A stretch of 10,203 bases of DNA from an uncultured Collinsella sp. (GTDB lineage Bacteria > Actinomycetota > Coriobacteriia > Coriobacteriales > Coriobacteriaceae): positions 1-10,203 of the forward strand of contig USJB01000026.1 of NCBI GenBank assembly GCA_900554905.1, read 5' to 3'. The notes beneath the pieces were generated by a model. It had not been told where the DNA came from, did no database searches, and saw only the letters and a list, made by a program, of their open reading frames with translations. This document shows positions 1 to 5,533 of the stretch, piece by piece. Positions within the stretch are counted from its first letter, which is position 1; every line of letters begins with the position of its first letter. The position numbers were made by a program, and so were the translations under genes.

Positions 1-1
1 C

Positions 2-439
2 AACGATCCCGACGGCGCTACCAAGGGTATCAATTACCTGCTTCCCATCCTTATGATGGCTGGCGGCGGCCAGGTCGGTGCCGGTCTGGCGCTGTACTTT
101 AAGACCAAGAACGCCAAGCTCAAGAAGTACGTCGCAGAGTCCATTCCCGTTGGAATCCTGGGTGTGGGAGAGCCTCTGATGTATGCTGTTACGCTGCCGC
201 TCGTTCGTCCGTTTGTGACGGCCTGCCTGGGTGCCGGATTTGGCGGCGCGCTCGCGGCGCTGCTTCACATCGGCACGGTTTCTCAGGGTGTTTCCGGTCT
301 GTTTGGCCTGCTGATCGTCGTTCCTGGCCAGCAGCTCGGCTACGTTGCCGCTATGCTGCTTGCCTATGCCGCCGGCTTTGTCCTGACGTGGTTCTTTGGC
401 GTCGACGAGCAGAAGATCAACGAGTTCTTTGGCGAGTAG
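2..439 (+). CDS. PTS permease EIIC subunit, C-terminal part (glucose/sucrose superfamily, murP-like)
   Basis: The gene is open at the left edge and its frame runs in from base 2, so only the last 145 residues are seen. The protein is a membrane permease (EIIC) that moves a sugar inwards while its partner domains phosphorylate it. The segment around GVGEPLMYAVTLPL is the conserved G-x-x-EP substrate-site region of the glucose-superfamily EIIC, and what follows is a run of Gly/Ala/Leu-rich membrane helices ending in a short polar tail. From memory, the GEPL-Y-VTLP form resembles N-acetylmuramate permeases (MurP) more than glucose permeases, and the neighbour mupG supports MurNAc or MurNAc-GlcNAc as substrate. 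That specificity is inference. Any EIIB domain would lie upstream, outside the window. Its phosphate would come from enzyme I and HPr. Confidence 0.85.
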   Translation, partial: NDPDGATKGINYLLPILMMAGGGQVGAGLALYFKTKNAKLKKYVAESIPVGILGVGEPLMYAVTLPLVRPFVTACLGAGFGGALAALLHIGTVSQGVSGLFGLLIVVPGQQLGYVAAMLLAYAAGFVLTWFFGVDEQKINEFFGE

Positions 440-447
440 TTTGATAG

Positions 448-474
448 CGCGAGCCGTGTTGCTCAGGGCTCGCG
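448..474 (+). other. Stem-loop after the EIIC gene, no T-tract
   Basis: CGCGAGCC (448-455) is the exact reverse complement of GGCTCGCG (467-474), with an 11-nt loop. It begins 9 bases after the EIIC stop codon and has no run of T after it, so it is not a standard terminator. It may protect the mRNA end or act together with the terminator at 507-540. Confidence 0.4.
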
Positions 475-506
475 GCGCGCGGCAGATTTCTTGATGCTAT
501 GGTTGT

Positions 507-540
507 GCCGGCGGGGCTAGCTGCTCCGCCGGCCTTTTTT
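507..540 (+). terminator. Rho-independent terminator between EIIC and mupG
   Basis: GCCGGCGG (507-514) pairs perfectly with CCGCCGGC (526-533) and is followed by six T (535-540). The mupG ribosome binding site starts at the very next base, so this terminator sits inside what looks like a functional pair of genes. It may be only partly efficient and set a lower level of mupG, or mupG may have its own start. I see no convincing promoter in the gap. Confidence 0.8.
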
Positions 541-556
541 AAAGGAGCGTTGAAGC

Positions 557-1609
557 GTGAAAACGGGTATTTCGATTTATCTTTCCAGCCCTTTGCAGGA
601 TATTGAGCGGACGATTGAGCGTGGCGCTGCGGCGGGTGCGCGCCACGCGTTCACCTCACTGCATATTCCCGAGGATGGGGGAGCGGCGTATGCCGATAAG
701 GTTCGCCAGGTGCTGTCGCTGCTTTCCGCCCGCGGCATTGCGCTCATTGCCGATGTGGGGCCTCGCACGTGCGATTTGCTCGGGCTTGAGCGCATCGAGG
801 ACCTGCGCGATCTGGGACTGGAGTACCTGCGCTTGGATTATGGCTTTAGCGCCCAGCGGGTCGCGGAGCTGTCCGGTGAATTTCGCATTGTGGTCAATGC
901 ATCGACGGTGAGTTCTGATGAAATCGCAACGTGGCGAGAAGCCGGTGCCGATGTGACTCGTTTTGCCGCCTGCCACAATTTTTATCCCAAGCCTTATACC
1001 GGTTTAGCTCTGGAGGACATTGCTCGGACGAATCTTCGTCTTGCGGCGCTTGGCTTCGAAATCATGGCTTTTGTGCCGGGTGACGCCAACGTTCGCGGGC
1101 CGGTATTCAAGGGACTGCCGACGGTTGAGGCGCAGCGCGGTCGCGCGTCAAAGGTTGCCCTCAATATGCTTGAGCTTGCACATGGCGCCGATTGCGACAT
1201 TGTGTTGGTCGGCGACCCCGATCTTTCCGATGCGGGCTGGGCGCAGTTTGCTCAAGTTTCCGCCGGATACGTGGACCTGCAATGCGAGCTTGAGCCCGGT
1301 TATGCCTATGTGCGCGGGCAGATTCATCACGACCGGCCCGACTCGAGCGTCCTCATCTTTAGGTCTCAGGAGTCACGTACGACGCTTAAGCCGGATTCCG
1401 TGCCGACGGATACCGGTGCCGGCCTGCCGCGAAAGACGGGGTCGATCGCTGTGAGCAATAGCGGCTATGGGCGCTACGAAGGCGAGCTTGAGATTGCGCG
1501 GGTCGATCTTCCCGGTGACGAGCGCATGAACGTTGCGGGCCATATCACGCCCGAGGCAATGGAGCTGTTGCCGTTTATCAAGCGCGGATTCGGGGTACGG
1601 TTCGTTTAG
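557..1609 (+). CDS. mupG: MupG-type 6-phospho-N-acetylmuramidase (DUF871 family)
   Basis: This 350-residue protein has the N-terminus typical of the DUF871/MupG family (GISIYLSS, then AGARHAFTSLHIPED), with a TIM-barrel part over about residues 1-235 and a smaller C-terminal beta-rich part from about 240 to the end. In Staphylococcus aureus, MupG cuts MurNAc-6-phosphate-GlcNAc, taken up by a PTS, into MurNAc-6-phosphate and GlcNAc in the cytoplasm during peptidoglycan recycling. The start is GTG at 557, set by AAAGGAG at 541-547 with normal spacing and by the conserved N-terminus that follows directly. The PTS permease just upstream fits the same pathway. No murQ etherase or MurR-type regulator follows, since the next gene is ArsC-like; they may lie upstream of the window. 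The family call is firm; the exact substrate is inferred. Confidence 0.87.
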   Translation: MKTGISIYLSSPLQDIERTIERGAAAGARHAFTSLHIPEDGGAAYADKVRQVLSLLSARGIALIADVGPRTCDLLGLERIEDLRDLGLEYLRLDYGFSAQRVAELSGEFRIVVNASTVSSDEIATWREAGADVTRFAACHNFYPKPYTGLALEDIARTNLRLAALGFEIMAFVPGDANVRGPVFKGLPTVEAQRGRASKVALNMLELAHGADCDIVLVGDPDLSDAGWAQFAQVSAGYVDLQCELEPGYAYVRGQIHHDRPDSSVLIFRSQESRTTLKPDSVPTDTGAGLPRKTGSIAVSNSGYGRYEGELEIARVDLPGDERMNVAGHITPEAMELLPFIKRGFGVRFV

Positions 1610-1625
1610 CGTGTGACCCGTGGGC

Positions 1626-1631
1626 TACAAT
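1626..1631 (+). promoter_or_regulatory. Possible -10 box (TACAAT) for the ArsC-like gene
   Basis: TACAAT lies 71 bases before the ArsC-like start and inside a short TGGGC/GGCCCA inverted repeat. No good -35 box is present at the usual distance (CGTTTA at 1603-1608), so this is weak. Confidence 0.3.
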
Positions 1632-1701
1632 TGGCCCATCATGCTAAGGCGCCTCGTATGGTGCGCACCTGCGTTGGCCGATCTATATTCGGAGGATTCC
1701 C

Positions 1702-2061
1702 ATGACCGTACTGTTTGTTGAATATCCCAAGTGCTCGACCTGTAAGAAGGCCAAGGCATGGCTGGACGAACATGGGGTTGAGTATATCGACCGCGATATC
1801 GTTTTGGACAATCCCACGGCTGATGAGCTTGCGACCTGGATTGCTCGTTCGGGGCTGCCGGTGCGGCGCTTCTTTAATTCGTCGGGCATGAAATATCGAG
1901 AGCTGGGCCTGAAGGCGCGTCTGGATGCGGGCATGACGGATCGGGAGTGCTACGAGCTGCTGGCGACCGACGGCATGCTGGTCAAGCGTCCGCTGCTGGT
2001 GGGCGACGACTTTGCGATTCCCGGCTTTAGGGAATCGGCTTGGGCCGAGGCGTTGCTGTAG
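1702..2061 (+). CDS. ArsC/Spx-family thioredoxin-fold protein
   Basis: At 119 residues this is the usual length for the ArsC/Spx/YffB family. It starts with a beta strand leading into Y-P-K-C-S-T-C (Cys11 and Cys14), and has the family's KRP motif at 95-97 (LVKRPLLV), which lies near the active-site cysteine in the fold. Members include glutaredoxin-linked arsenate reductases, the redox-sensing RNA-polymerase binder Spx and many proteins of unknown role. The CxxC pair resembles Spx and YffB-like proteins, but sequence alone does not separate reductase from regulator, and there are no arsenic genes nearby to suggest arsenate as substrate. The start is set by GGAGG at 1691-1695. The gene appears to be transcribed alone, and its stop codon is directly followed by a repeat cluster. 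Confidence 0.85.
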   Translation: MTVLFVEYPKCSTCKKAKAWLDEHGVEYIDRDIVLDNPTADELATWIARSGLPVRRFFNSSGMKYRELGLKARLDAGMTDRECYELLATDGMLVKRPLLVGDDFAIPGFRESAWAEALL

Positions 2062-2063
2062 CG

Positions 2064-2212
2064 GCTGCGGAAAGTGCGACCCGGAATTCGCTTCCAGAAT
2101 GGGATGCGCTTTCCCAAAGTGGCCGGTTGCGGAAAGCACGTCCCATTCTGAGCTTCGATTGTGGGACACGGTTTCCTGAGCTTGAAATCTGGGACGCACT
2201 TTCCGCCGGCGG
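2064..2212. repeat. Cluster of alternating inverted and direct repeats (GGAAAG-CG-CCCA family)
   Basis: A 15-bp motif occurs five times in about 140 bp, in both orientations: GGAAAGTGCGACCC (2069-2082), TGGGATGCGCTTTCC (2100-2114), GGAAAGCACGTCCCA (2131-2145), TGGGACACGGTTTCC (2162-2176) and TGGGACGCACTTTCC (2190-2204). The first four can fold as two imperfect hairpins. The stretches 2149-2176 and 2177-2204 are tandem 28-bp direct repeats (shared TGAGCTT, TGGGAC and TTTCC), and 2087-2114 is a more diverged copy. A perfect palindrome CCGCCGGCGG (2203-2212) closes the cluster. It fills the gap between two convergent genes and has no T-tract, so it does not look like an ordinary terminator. Confidence 0.75.
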
Positions 2213-2223
2213 GCCTGCCTCAG

Positions 2224-2634
2224 TCAGTCCGCCAGCTGTGCCCATTCGTGCGGATCGTAGACCTTTACGTGTTTGTTGGGCTTGCCGCTCCAGTACTCCT
2301 CGTCCATAAAGGGCAGATATGCCTGAACGCCGGGGCAGATAAAGGGAATCCGCTGCTGTTGCAGTCGCTCGCGCTGGCGCTGCTCCAGGTGCGCCTCGGA
2401 TATGACGGTTGGCATGCCGGACAACTCGACGAGGCTTGCCTGGATTCGCTTAAGGTCGGGGAGTCCCGCGTGCCATGACATCCGCATGATCAAAAAGGAT
2501 GCACGGCGGTATTTTGCCTGCACCACAGTAATGGCGGGGCGCAGTGTGGGATGGATTTTGTCCCGTTCGGGCCAAAGGTCGGCAGTGATCTCGAGGCCCA
2601 GGGTCTCCCATAGGTAATCAAGCTCTTCGTCCAT
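2224..2634 (-). CDS. Short protein resembling part of a MarR-like family; no HTH seen
   Basis: This 136-residue protein on the minus strand has the segment RIPFICPGVQAYLPF (about 95-110). From memory this resembles a set of proteins annotated as MarR-family regulators in Firmicutes and Actinobacteria, where it precedes a C-terminal winged helix. Here the protein stops about 26 residues after that segment, so no DNA-binding domain is visible. It is either a short family member or a truncated remnant, and the repeat cluster begins just 12 bp beyond its stop codon. The N-terminal part contains YRRASFLIMRMSW and a helical stretch with the sequence EQRQRERLQQQR. The start at 2634 has only a weak GAGG ribosome site 4 bases upstream. 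I assign no function. Confidence 0.55.
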   Translation of the reverse strand: MDEELDYLWETLGLEITADLWPERDKIHPTLRPAITVVQAKYRRASFLIMRMSWHAGLPDLKRIQASLVELSGMPTVISEAHLEQRQRERLQQQRIPFICPGVQAYLPFMDEEYWSGKPNKHVKVYDPHEWAQLAD

Positions 2635-2696
2635 GGCGCCTCGATATCTACGCGATCATTGATACTTCGATTGTGTTGCCTGGTGCTATCGTTTTC

Positions 2697-2730
2697 GCGG
2701 TAGAATCTGCCAACGGTTGACGGCTACCGC
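2697..2730 (+). other. Stem-loop with nested palindrome upstream of the tRNA genes
   Basis: GCGGTAG (2697-2703) pairs with CTACCGC (2724-2730), and between them lies CAACGGTTG, a nested palindrome. A possible weak promoter overlaps it (TTGCCT at 2676-2681, 19 bases, TAGAAT at 2701-2706). No product is evident. It lies between the divergent minus-strand gene and the tRNA pair. Confidence 0.3.
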
Positions 2731-2790
2731 TCGCGGCGTTTTGCCCTTCGTGTACAGCGGTCGGCTTCACAGGTCCTTCACGTGTTGGAC

Positions 2791-2817
2791 GAAATTAGGC
2801 CAATTTGGCCGAATTTC
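2791..2817. promoter_or_regulatory. 27-bp near-perfect palindrome, possible operator
   Basis: The sequence reads GAAATT, A, GGCCAA, T, TTGGCC, G, AATTTC: thirteen-base arms around a central T with a single mismatch. It ends 20 bp before the -35 box of the tRNA promoter. With so small a loop it is better explained as a binding site for a dimeric protein than as an RNA hairpin, but that is inference. Confidence 0.45.
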
Positions 2818-2837
2818 AAAAAAGTCAAAATTGGGGC

Positions 2838-2866
2838 TTGCGTCACGGCGAGACTTCCCGTATATT
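2838..2866 (+). promoter_or_regulatory. Sigma-70 type promoter of the tRNA pair
   Basis: The -35 box is TTGCGT (2838-2843) and the -10 box is TATATT (2861-2866), with a 17-bp spacer. Transcription would start near 2873, about 38 bases before tRNA-Gln. Confidence 0.7.
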
Positions 2867-2910
2867 TCTTTCTTGCGCAAAGGCACAGCCGAGCGCAGCG
2901 ATGCAGTCAT

Positions 2911-2984
2911 TGGGATGTCGTCTAATGGCAGGACAGCGGATTCTGGTTCCGTCAATGGGGGTTCGACTCCCTCCATCCCAGCCA
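2911..2984 (+). tRNA. tRNA-Gln (anticodon CTG)
   Basis: The cloverleaf folds fully: acceptor TGGGATG with CATCCCA, anticodon stem GCGGA with TCCGT around loop TTCTGGT (anticodon CTG, reading CAG), and T stem GGGGG with CCCTC around TTCGACT. The discriminator is G and the CCA end is encoded (2982-2984). It is transcribed with the next tRNA, 17 bases away. Confidence 0.95.
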
Positions 2985-3001
2985 TTGCATTTGCTACATA
3001 T

Positions 3002-3078
3002 GGCCCGTTCGTCTAGCGGTTTAGGACGCCGCCCTCTCAAGGCGGAGATCACCAGTTCGAATCTGGTACGGGCTACCA
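3002..3078 (+). tRNA. tRNA-Glu (anticodon CTC)
   Basis: Acceptor GGCCCGT pairs with ACGGGCT (one G-U at the end), the anticodon stem CCGCC/GGCGG holds loop CTCTCAA (anticodon CTC, reading GAG), and the T arm is ACCAG/CTGGT with loop TTCGAAT. The discriminator is A and CCA is encoded (3076-3078). Confidence 0.95.
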
Positions 3079-3089
3079 CAAAATGAACG

Positions 3090-3117
3090 CCCGGGCCTCG
3101 CAAGAGACCCGGGTTTT
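3090..3117 (+). terminator. Terminator of the tRNA transcript
   Basis: CCCGGG (3090-3095) pairs with CCCGGG (3108-3113), extended inwards by CTC/GAG around a GCAA loop, followed by TTTT. It closes the tRNA-Gln/tRNA-Glu unit 12 bases after the last CCA. Confidence 0.8.
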
Positions 3118-3128
3118 GTGTATACACA
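3117..3128. promoter_or_regulatory. 12-bp perfect palindrome, possible -10 region for the TPR-smpB operon
   Basis: TGTGTATACACA is a perfect palindrome and its TATACA (3121-3126) could be a -10 box, giving a leader of about 40 bases before the TPR gene. No -35 box is recognisable, so the promoter reading is weak. ACACA-GCA-TGTGT overlaps it as a second inverted repeat. Confidence 0.3.
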
Positions 3129-3173
3129 GCATGTGTGGAATGAGCCGCGTTTCACCTGGACCGAGGAGTTGCC

Positions 3174-4091
3174 ATGGACCTGCCCATCAGCCTACAAGAC
3201 ATTACGTATGCCGAGAATTACCTGGCGCAGGGAGACTTGGCCACGGCGACGCCGCTGTTGGAGCGTCTGGTTGAGCTCGCCGAGGAGTATATCGATGCCG
3301 AGTGCAAGACGGAGGAGAACCGCCAGTACTTTAGCTTCGATAGCAAGTTTGAGCGTCTGGCCTACCGTCGTGTGGAAAAGGATCCGCGCGAGCTGGTGCA
3401 GGTCGAGGTGCCCTTTGATCGCCTGTATTCCGACATGGCGTTTGCCTACATTCGCCAGCAGGATTATGTAAGCGCTCGTAATGCCCTGATGCAGGCTGTG
3501 CGTTGGGATCCCATGAACTGCAACTATCGCTTGGATTTGGCCGAGCTGTTCCGTGCACTCGAGGACAAGCAGGAATGGGCATCGCTCTCGTTCTCGGTGC
3601 TGGAGCGTGCAAGCGATGGCAAGTGCGCCGCCCGCGCTTACGCCAATCTAGGTCAGTACTTCTTGGAGCCCGAGACCGAGAACATCTCGGCTGCTGTGGG
3701 CTGTGCTCGTCTGGCACTGCGCCTGGCCCCTGGCGATGCGCATACGACGCGCCTGCTCAACAAGATCCATGCTGCCTATCCCGATGCCGCCGAGGAGAGC
3801 GACGAGCACGTGATGGGCGAGCTGGCGTTGCAGGGCGTACCGACCTCGCCTTCGGCCGAAATTGCCATTTGCCTGATCATGTGTGCGACCGATGCCGCAA
3901 GCGACGGCGACAAGCAGGAGGCTACGCGCCTGACGGTCCGTGCCCGTGACCTGGTGGGCGAGGAGGCGTGCGCGGCGATCATTAAGCTGGTGCGCGAGAG
4001 CGATGCCGAGCTCAACGCCGAGCGCAAGGCTAAGCGCGCAGGCGCCGACAAGGGAGCCGACGGCGTCAAGGAGGCCGGCGATGCCCAGTAA
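3174..4091 (+). CDS. TPR-repeat protein, function unknown
   Basis: This 305-residue protein has no signal peptide or membrane segment and is probably cytoplasmic. Helix-pair repeats of the tetratricopeptide kind can be seen at about 84-117 (SDMAFAYIRQQDYVSARNALMQAVRWDP, the clearest), 118-145 and 153-186 (ARAYANLGQYF then CARLALRLAPGD). The first 40 residues (YAENYLAQGDLATATPLLERLVELA) form another likely pair. TPR proteins act as protein-binding scaffolds, and the partner cannot be told from sequence. The C-terminal 30 residues are Lys/Ala/Gly-rich and look disordered. The start is set by GAGGAG at 3163-3168. Its last 11 bases overlap the start of smpB, so the two are one operon and probably translationally coupled. 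Confidence 0.8.
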   Translation: MDLPISLQDITYAENYLAQGDLATATPLLERLVELAEEYIDAECKTEENRQYFSFDSKFERLAYRRVEKDPRELVQVEVPFDRLYSDMAFAYIRQQDYVSARNALMQAVRWDPMNCNYRLDLAELFRALEDKQEWASLSFSVLERASDGKCAARAYANLGQYFLEPETENISAAVGCARLALRLAPGDAHTTRLLNKIHAAYPDAAEESDEHVMGELALQGVPTSPSAEIAICLIMCATDAASDGDKQEATRLTVRARDLVGEEACAAIIKLVRESDAELNAERKAKRAGADKGADGVKEAGDAQ

Positions 4092-4551
4092 GCGCGAGCG
4101 CAAGCTCATTTCCAAGAATCGCTCGGCACATCACGAGTACTTTATCGATGAGACGTTCGAATGCGGCATTGAACTGAGCGGCACCGAGGTCAAGTCGATT
4201 CGCGAGCGCGCCTGCCAGATCACCGATACCTTCGCGCTGATCCGCGGCGGGGAGTGCTGGCTCGTCGGCCTGCATATCCACCCTTATAGCCATGGTGGCG
4301 TGTGGAATCGCGATCCCGATCGTCGGCGTCGTCTGCTGCTGCACCGCAAGGAGATCGACTTTCTTGACGGCAAACTTCGCAACCGTGGTTATGCGCTGGT
4401 TCCATTGGAGCTCTACTTTAATACCGACGGCCGCGTAAAGCTGCTGCTGGGTCTGGGTCGCGGCAAGAAGCTCTACGACAAGCGCGAGGACATGGCCAAG
4501 CGTGATGTCCAACGCGAGATCGACCGCGCCCTTAAGGAACGCAACCGCTAG
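4081..4551 (+). CDS. smpB: SsrA-binding protein SmpB
   Basis: SmpB binds tmRNA and carries it to stalled ribosomes in trans-translation. The 156-residue length is normal and the family signatures are in order: NRSAHHEYFIDETFECGIELSGTEVKS (about 13-39), the HIHPY segment (66-69), the RRRRLLLHRKEI region (81-92), LVPLELYF (107-113) and the C-terminal GRGKKLYDKR (126-135), followed by the basic tail that enters the mRNA channel. ATG at 4081 is chosen because the N-terminus matches the family and AAGGAGG (4068-4074) precedes it. The same frame stays open further upstream, but that part is antisense-like noise inside the TPR gene. No tmRNA gene is seen next to it; the following gap is too short and has no tag sequence. 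Confidence 0.97.
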   Translation: MPSKRERKLISKNRSAHHEYFIDETFECGIELSGTEVKSIRERACQITDTFALIRGGECWLVGLHIHPYSHGGVWNRDPDRRRRLLLHRKEIDFLDGKLRNRGYALVPLELYFNTDGRVKLLLGLGRGKKLYDKREDMAKRDVQREIDRALKERNR

Positions 4552-4563
4552 GCACTCTGTATA

Positions 4564-4630
4564 AGTTGCGGTGGAATACGGACTGTTTTGCCTGTTTGAG
4601 GGGCTATTCAGTCCCTATTTCACCGCAACT
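4564..4630. repeat. Long imperfect hairpin with 22-bp arms after smpB
   Basis: Arms 4564-4585 (starting AGTTGCGGTG, ending GGACTG) and 4609-4630 (starting CAGTCC, ending CACCGCAACT) pair at 20 of 22 positions plus one G-T wobble, with one C-C mismatch, around a 23-nt loop. It starts 12 bases after the smpB stop. No T-tract follows, so it is not a plain terminator. Its build resembles the hairpins at 7021-7243 but the sequence is unrelated. Confidence 0.7.
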
Positions 4631-4672
4631 GCGGGCGTCTCATCTTTCTTACTGTTCTGACACATATGTCTT

Positions 4673-4706
4673 AAAGGCGGCGTCCGTTATGGGTGCCGCC
4701 TTTTTT
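4673..4706 (+). terminator. Rho-independent terminator upstream of the flavin reductase gene
   Basis: AAAGGCGGC (4673-4681) pairs with GCCGCCTTT (4695-4703), the stem extends inwards by four more pairs around GTTAT, and six T follow (4701-4706). It most likely ends the TPR-smpB transcript; it lies about 50 bases before the next start codon. Confidence 0.8.
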
Positions 4707-4757
4707 GTGGGTACATACATTCATGAGGTTCCAACCCGAGCTAGGGGAGTGATCGTT

Positions 4758-5261
4758 ATGGACAAAACTGCGTTCTTTACGATGCCGAGTGGTCTGTATG
4801 TGGTGAGTGCCGCGGCCGACGGGATGCGTGCCGGCTGCGTCATCAACACGGCGGTGCAGGTGACGTCCATGCCGCCGCGTATTTCGGTTGCCGTGAACAA
4901 GGACAATGTCACCTCGGGCGTCATCGCATCGGCCAAAGCGTTCGCGCTGACCGTGATCGATCAGACTGCCGACATGCTCTACATCGGTAACTTTGGGTTC
5001 CGCACCAGCAGCGATTATGACAAGTTTGCCAAATACGAGACCCGCGAGACGGCTCTGGGCATGCCCTATGTGCCTGAGCACGCGGCGGCCCTGTTTAGCT
5101 GCCGTTTGATCGACACTGTGGATGTGGGCACGCATCTGCTGTTTATTGGCGAGGTCGAGGATGCCGAGCGCCTGAGCGACGAGACGCCGCTGACGTACGA
5201 CTACTATCACAAGGTGCTAAAGGGCAAGACGCCGCCCAAAGCCTCGTCGTATCAAGGCTAG
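4758..5261 (+). CDS. Flavin reductase-like FMN protein (Hrb N-terminal type)
   Basis: This 167-residue protein has the split-barrel flavin-binding fold of flavin reductases. It closely follows the N-terminal domain of high-molecular-weight rubredoxin (Hrb) from acetogens: GLYVVSA near 12-18, CVINTAVQVTSMPPRISVAVNK (27-48), IGNFGFRTSSDYDKF (76-90) and VGTHLLFIGEVEDAERLSDETPLTYDYYHKVLKG (123-156). In Moorella, Hrb passes electrons from NADH through FMN to rubredoxin and on to flavodiiron protein for O2 or NO reduction. Here the rubredoxin half is a separate gene 88 bases downstream with its own promoter. ATG at 4758 is chosen over the longer open frame from 4566 because AGGGGAG (4743-4749) sits at the right distance and the family N-terminus begins here; the extension would run through the terminator. 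Confidence 0.85.
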   Translation: MDKTAFFTMPSGLYVVSAAADGMRAGCVINTAVQVTSMPPRISVAVNKDNVTSGVIASAKAFALTVIDQTADMLYIGNFGFRTSSDYDKFAKYETRETALGMPYVPEHAAALFSCRLIDTVDVGTHLLFIGEVEDAERLSDETPLTYDYYHKVLKGKTPPKASSYQG

Positions 5262-5275
5262 AAATGTTCTAAAAA

Positions 5276-5318
5276 TACTTGCATTATATTATTGAGAATA
5301 TATACTAATAAGCAAGTA
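5276..5318. promoter_or_regulatory. Nested inverted repeats over the rubredoxin promoter, possible operator
   Basis: An outer pair TACTTGC (5276-5282) and GCAAGTA (5312-5318) brackets the promoter. An inner pair TATATT (5285-5290) and AATATA (5297-5302) fills the spacer between -35 and -10. The inner AT-rich repeat is loosely like Fur/PerR-type sites, which would suit control by oxygen or peroxide, but that regulator is a guess. Confidence 0.4.
5279..5306 (+). promoter_or_regulatory. Promoter of the rubredoxin gene
   Basis: TTGCAT (5279-5284) and TATACT (5301-5306) are separated by 16 bp, in a strongly AT-rich island that contrasts with the GC-rich surroundings. The predicted start near 5313 gives a leader of about 37 bases. 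Confidence 0.65.
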
Positions 5319-5349
5319 CACCAGCAGTCACGTTCGAGAGGAGAACATC

Positions 5350-5493
5350 ATGGCTGAGGAAAAGAAGACGTACAAGTTCGTGTGCACCGTTTGCGGTTAC
5401 GAGGTTGAGGTCGACACGCCCGAGCTGCCCGAGGACTACGTGTGCCCGGTCTGCGGCGTCGGCCCCGATGAGTTTGAGCTTGTCGAGGAGTAG
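5350..5493 (+). CDS. Short rubredoxin
   Basis: This 47-residue protein carries two iron-binding cysteine pairs: C-T-V-C-G-Y (Cys12, Cys15) and C-P-V-C-G (Cys32, Cys35), which hold one Fe(SCys)4 centre for one-electron transfer. Only 16 residues lie between the pairs; ordinary rubredoxins have more, and the short form is like the rubredoxin domains at the ends of Hrb and rubrerythrin-type proteins. With the flavin reductase upstream it probably forms a two-protein version of Hrb, taking electrons from NADH via FMN and handing them to an O2- or peroxide-reducing enzyme; that partner is not in the window. AGGAG (5339-5343) sets the ATG. The protein is acidic, as expected for a soluble carrier. 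Confidence 0.9.
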   Translation: MAEEKKTYKFVCTVCGYEVEVDTPELPEDYVCPVCGVGPDEFELVEE

Positions 5494-5533
5494 CTCGTAG
5501 ACACACGGCGATTAGCCATACAGAGCTCTGTCC

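Noticed and set aside
3940..4080. Upstream extension of smpB
   Set aside because: It lies inside the TPR gene in another frame, and SmpB family length and N-terminus fit the ATG at 4081.
4566..4757. Upstream extension of the flavin reductase gene
   Set aside because: The extra 64 residues run through the hairpin at 4564-4630 and the terminator at 4673-4706 and are not family-like; the ATG at 4758 has a good ribosome site.
4552..4757. tmRNA (ssrA) gene next to smpB
   Set aside because: The gap is too short and shows no tRNA-Ala-like ends or tag reading frame.
4631..4757. FMN riboswitch before the flavin reductase
   Set aside because: The conserved junction motifs of that riboswitch are not present; the only structure is a simple terminator hairpin.
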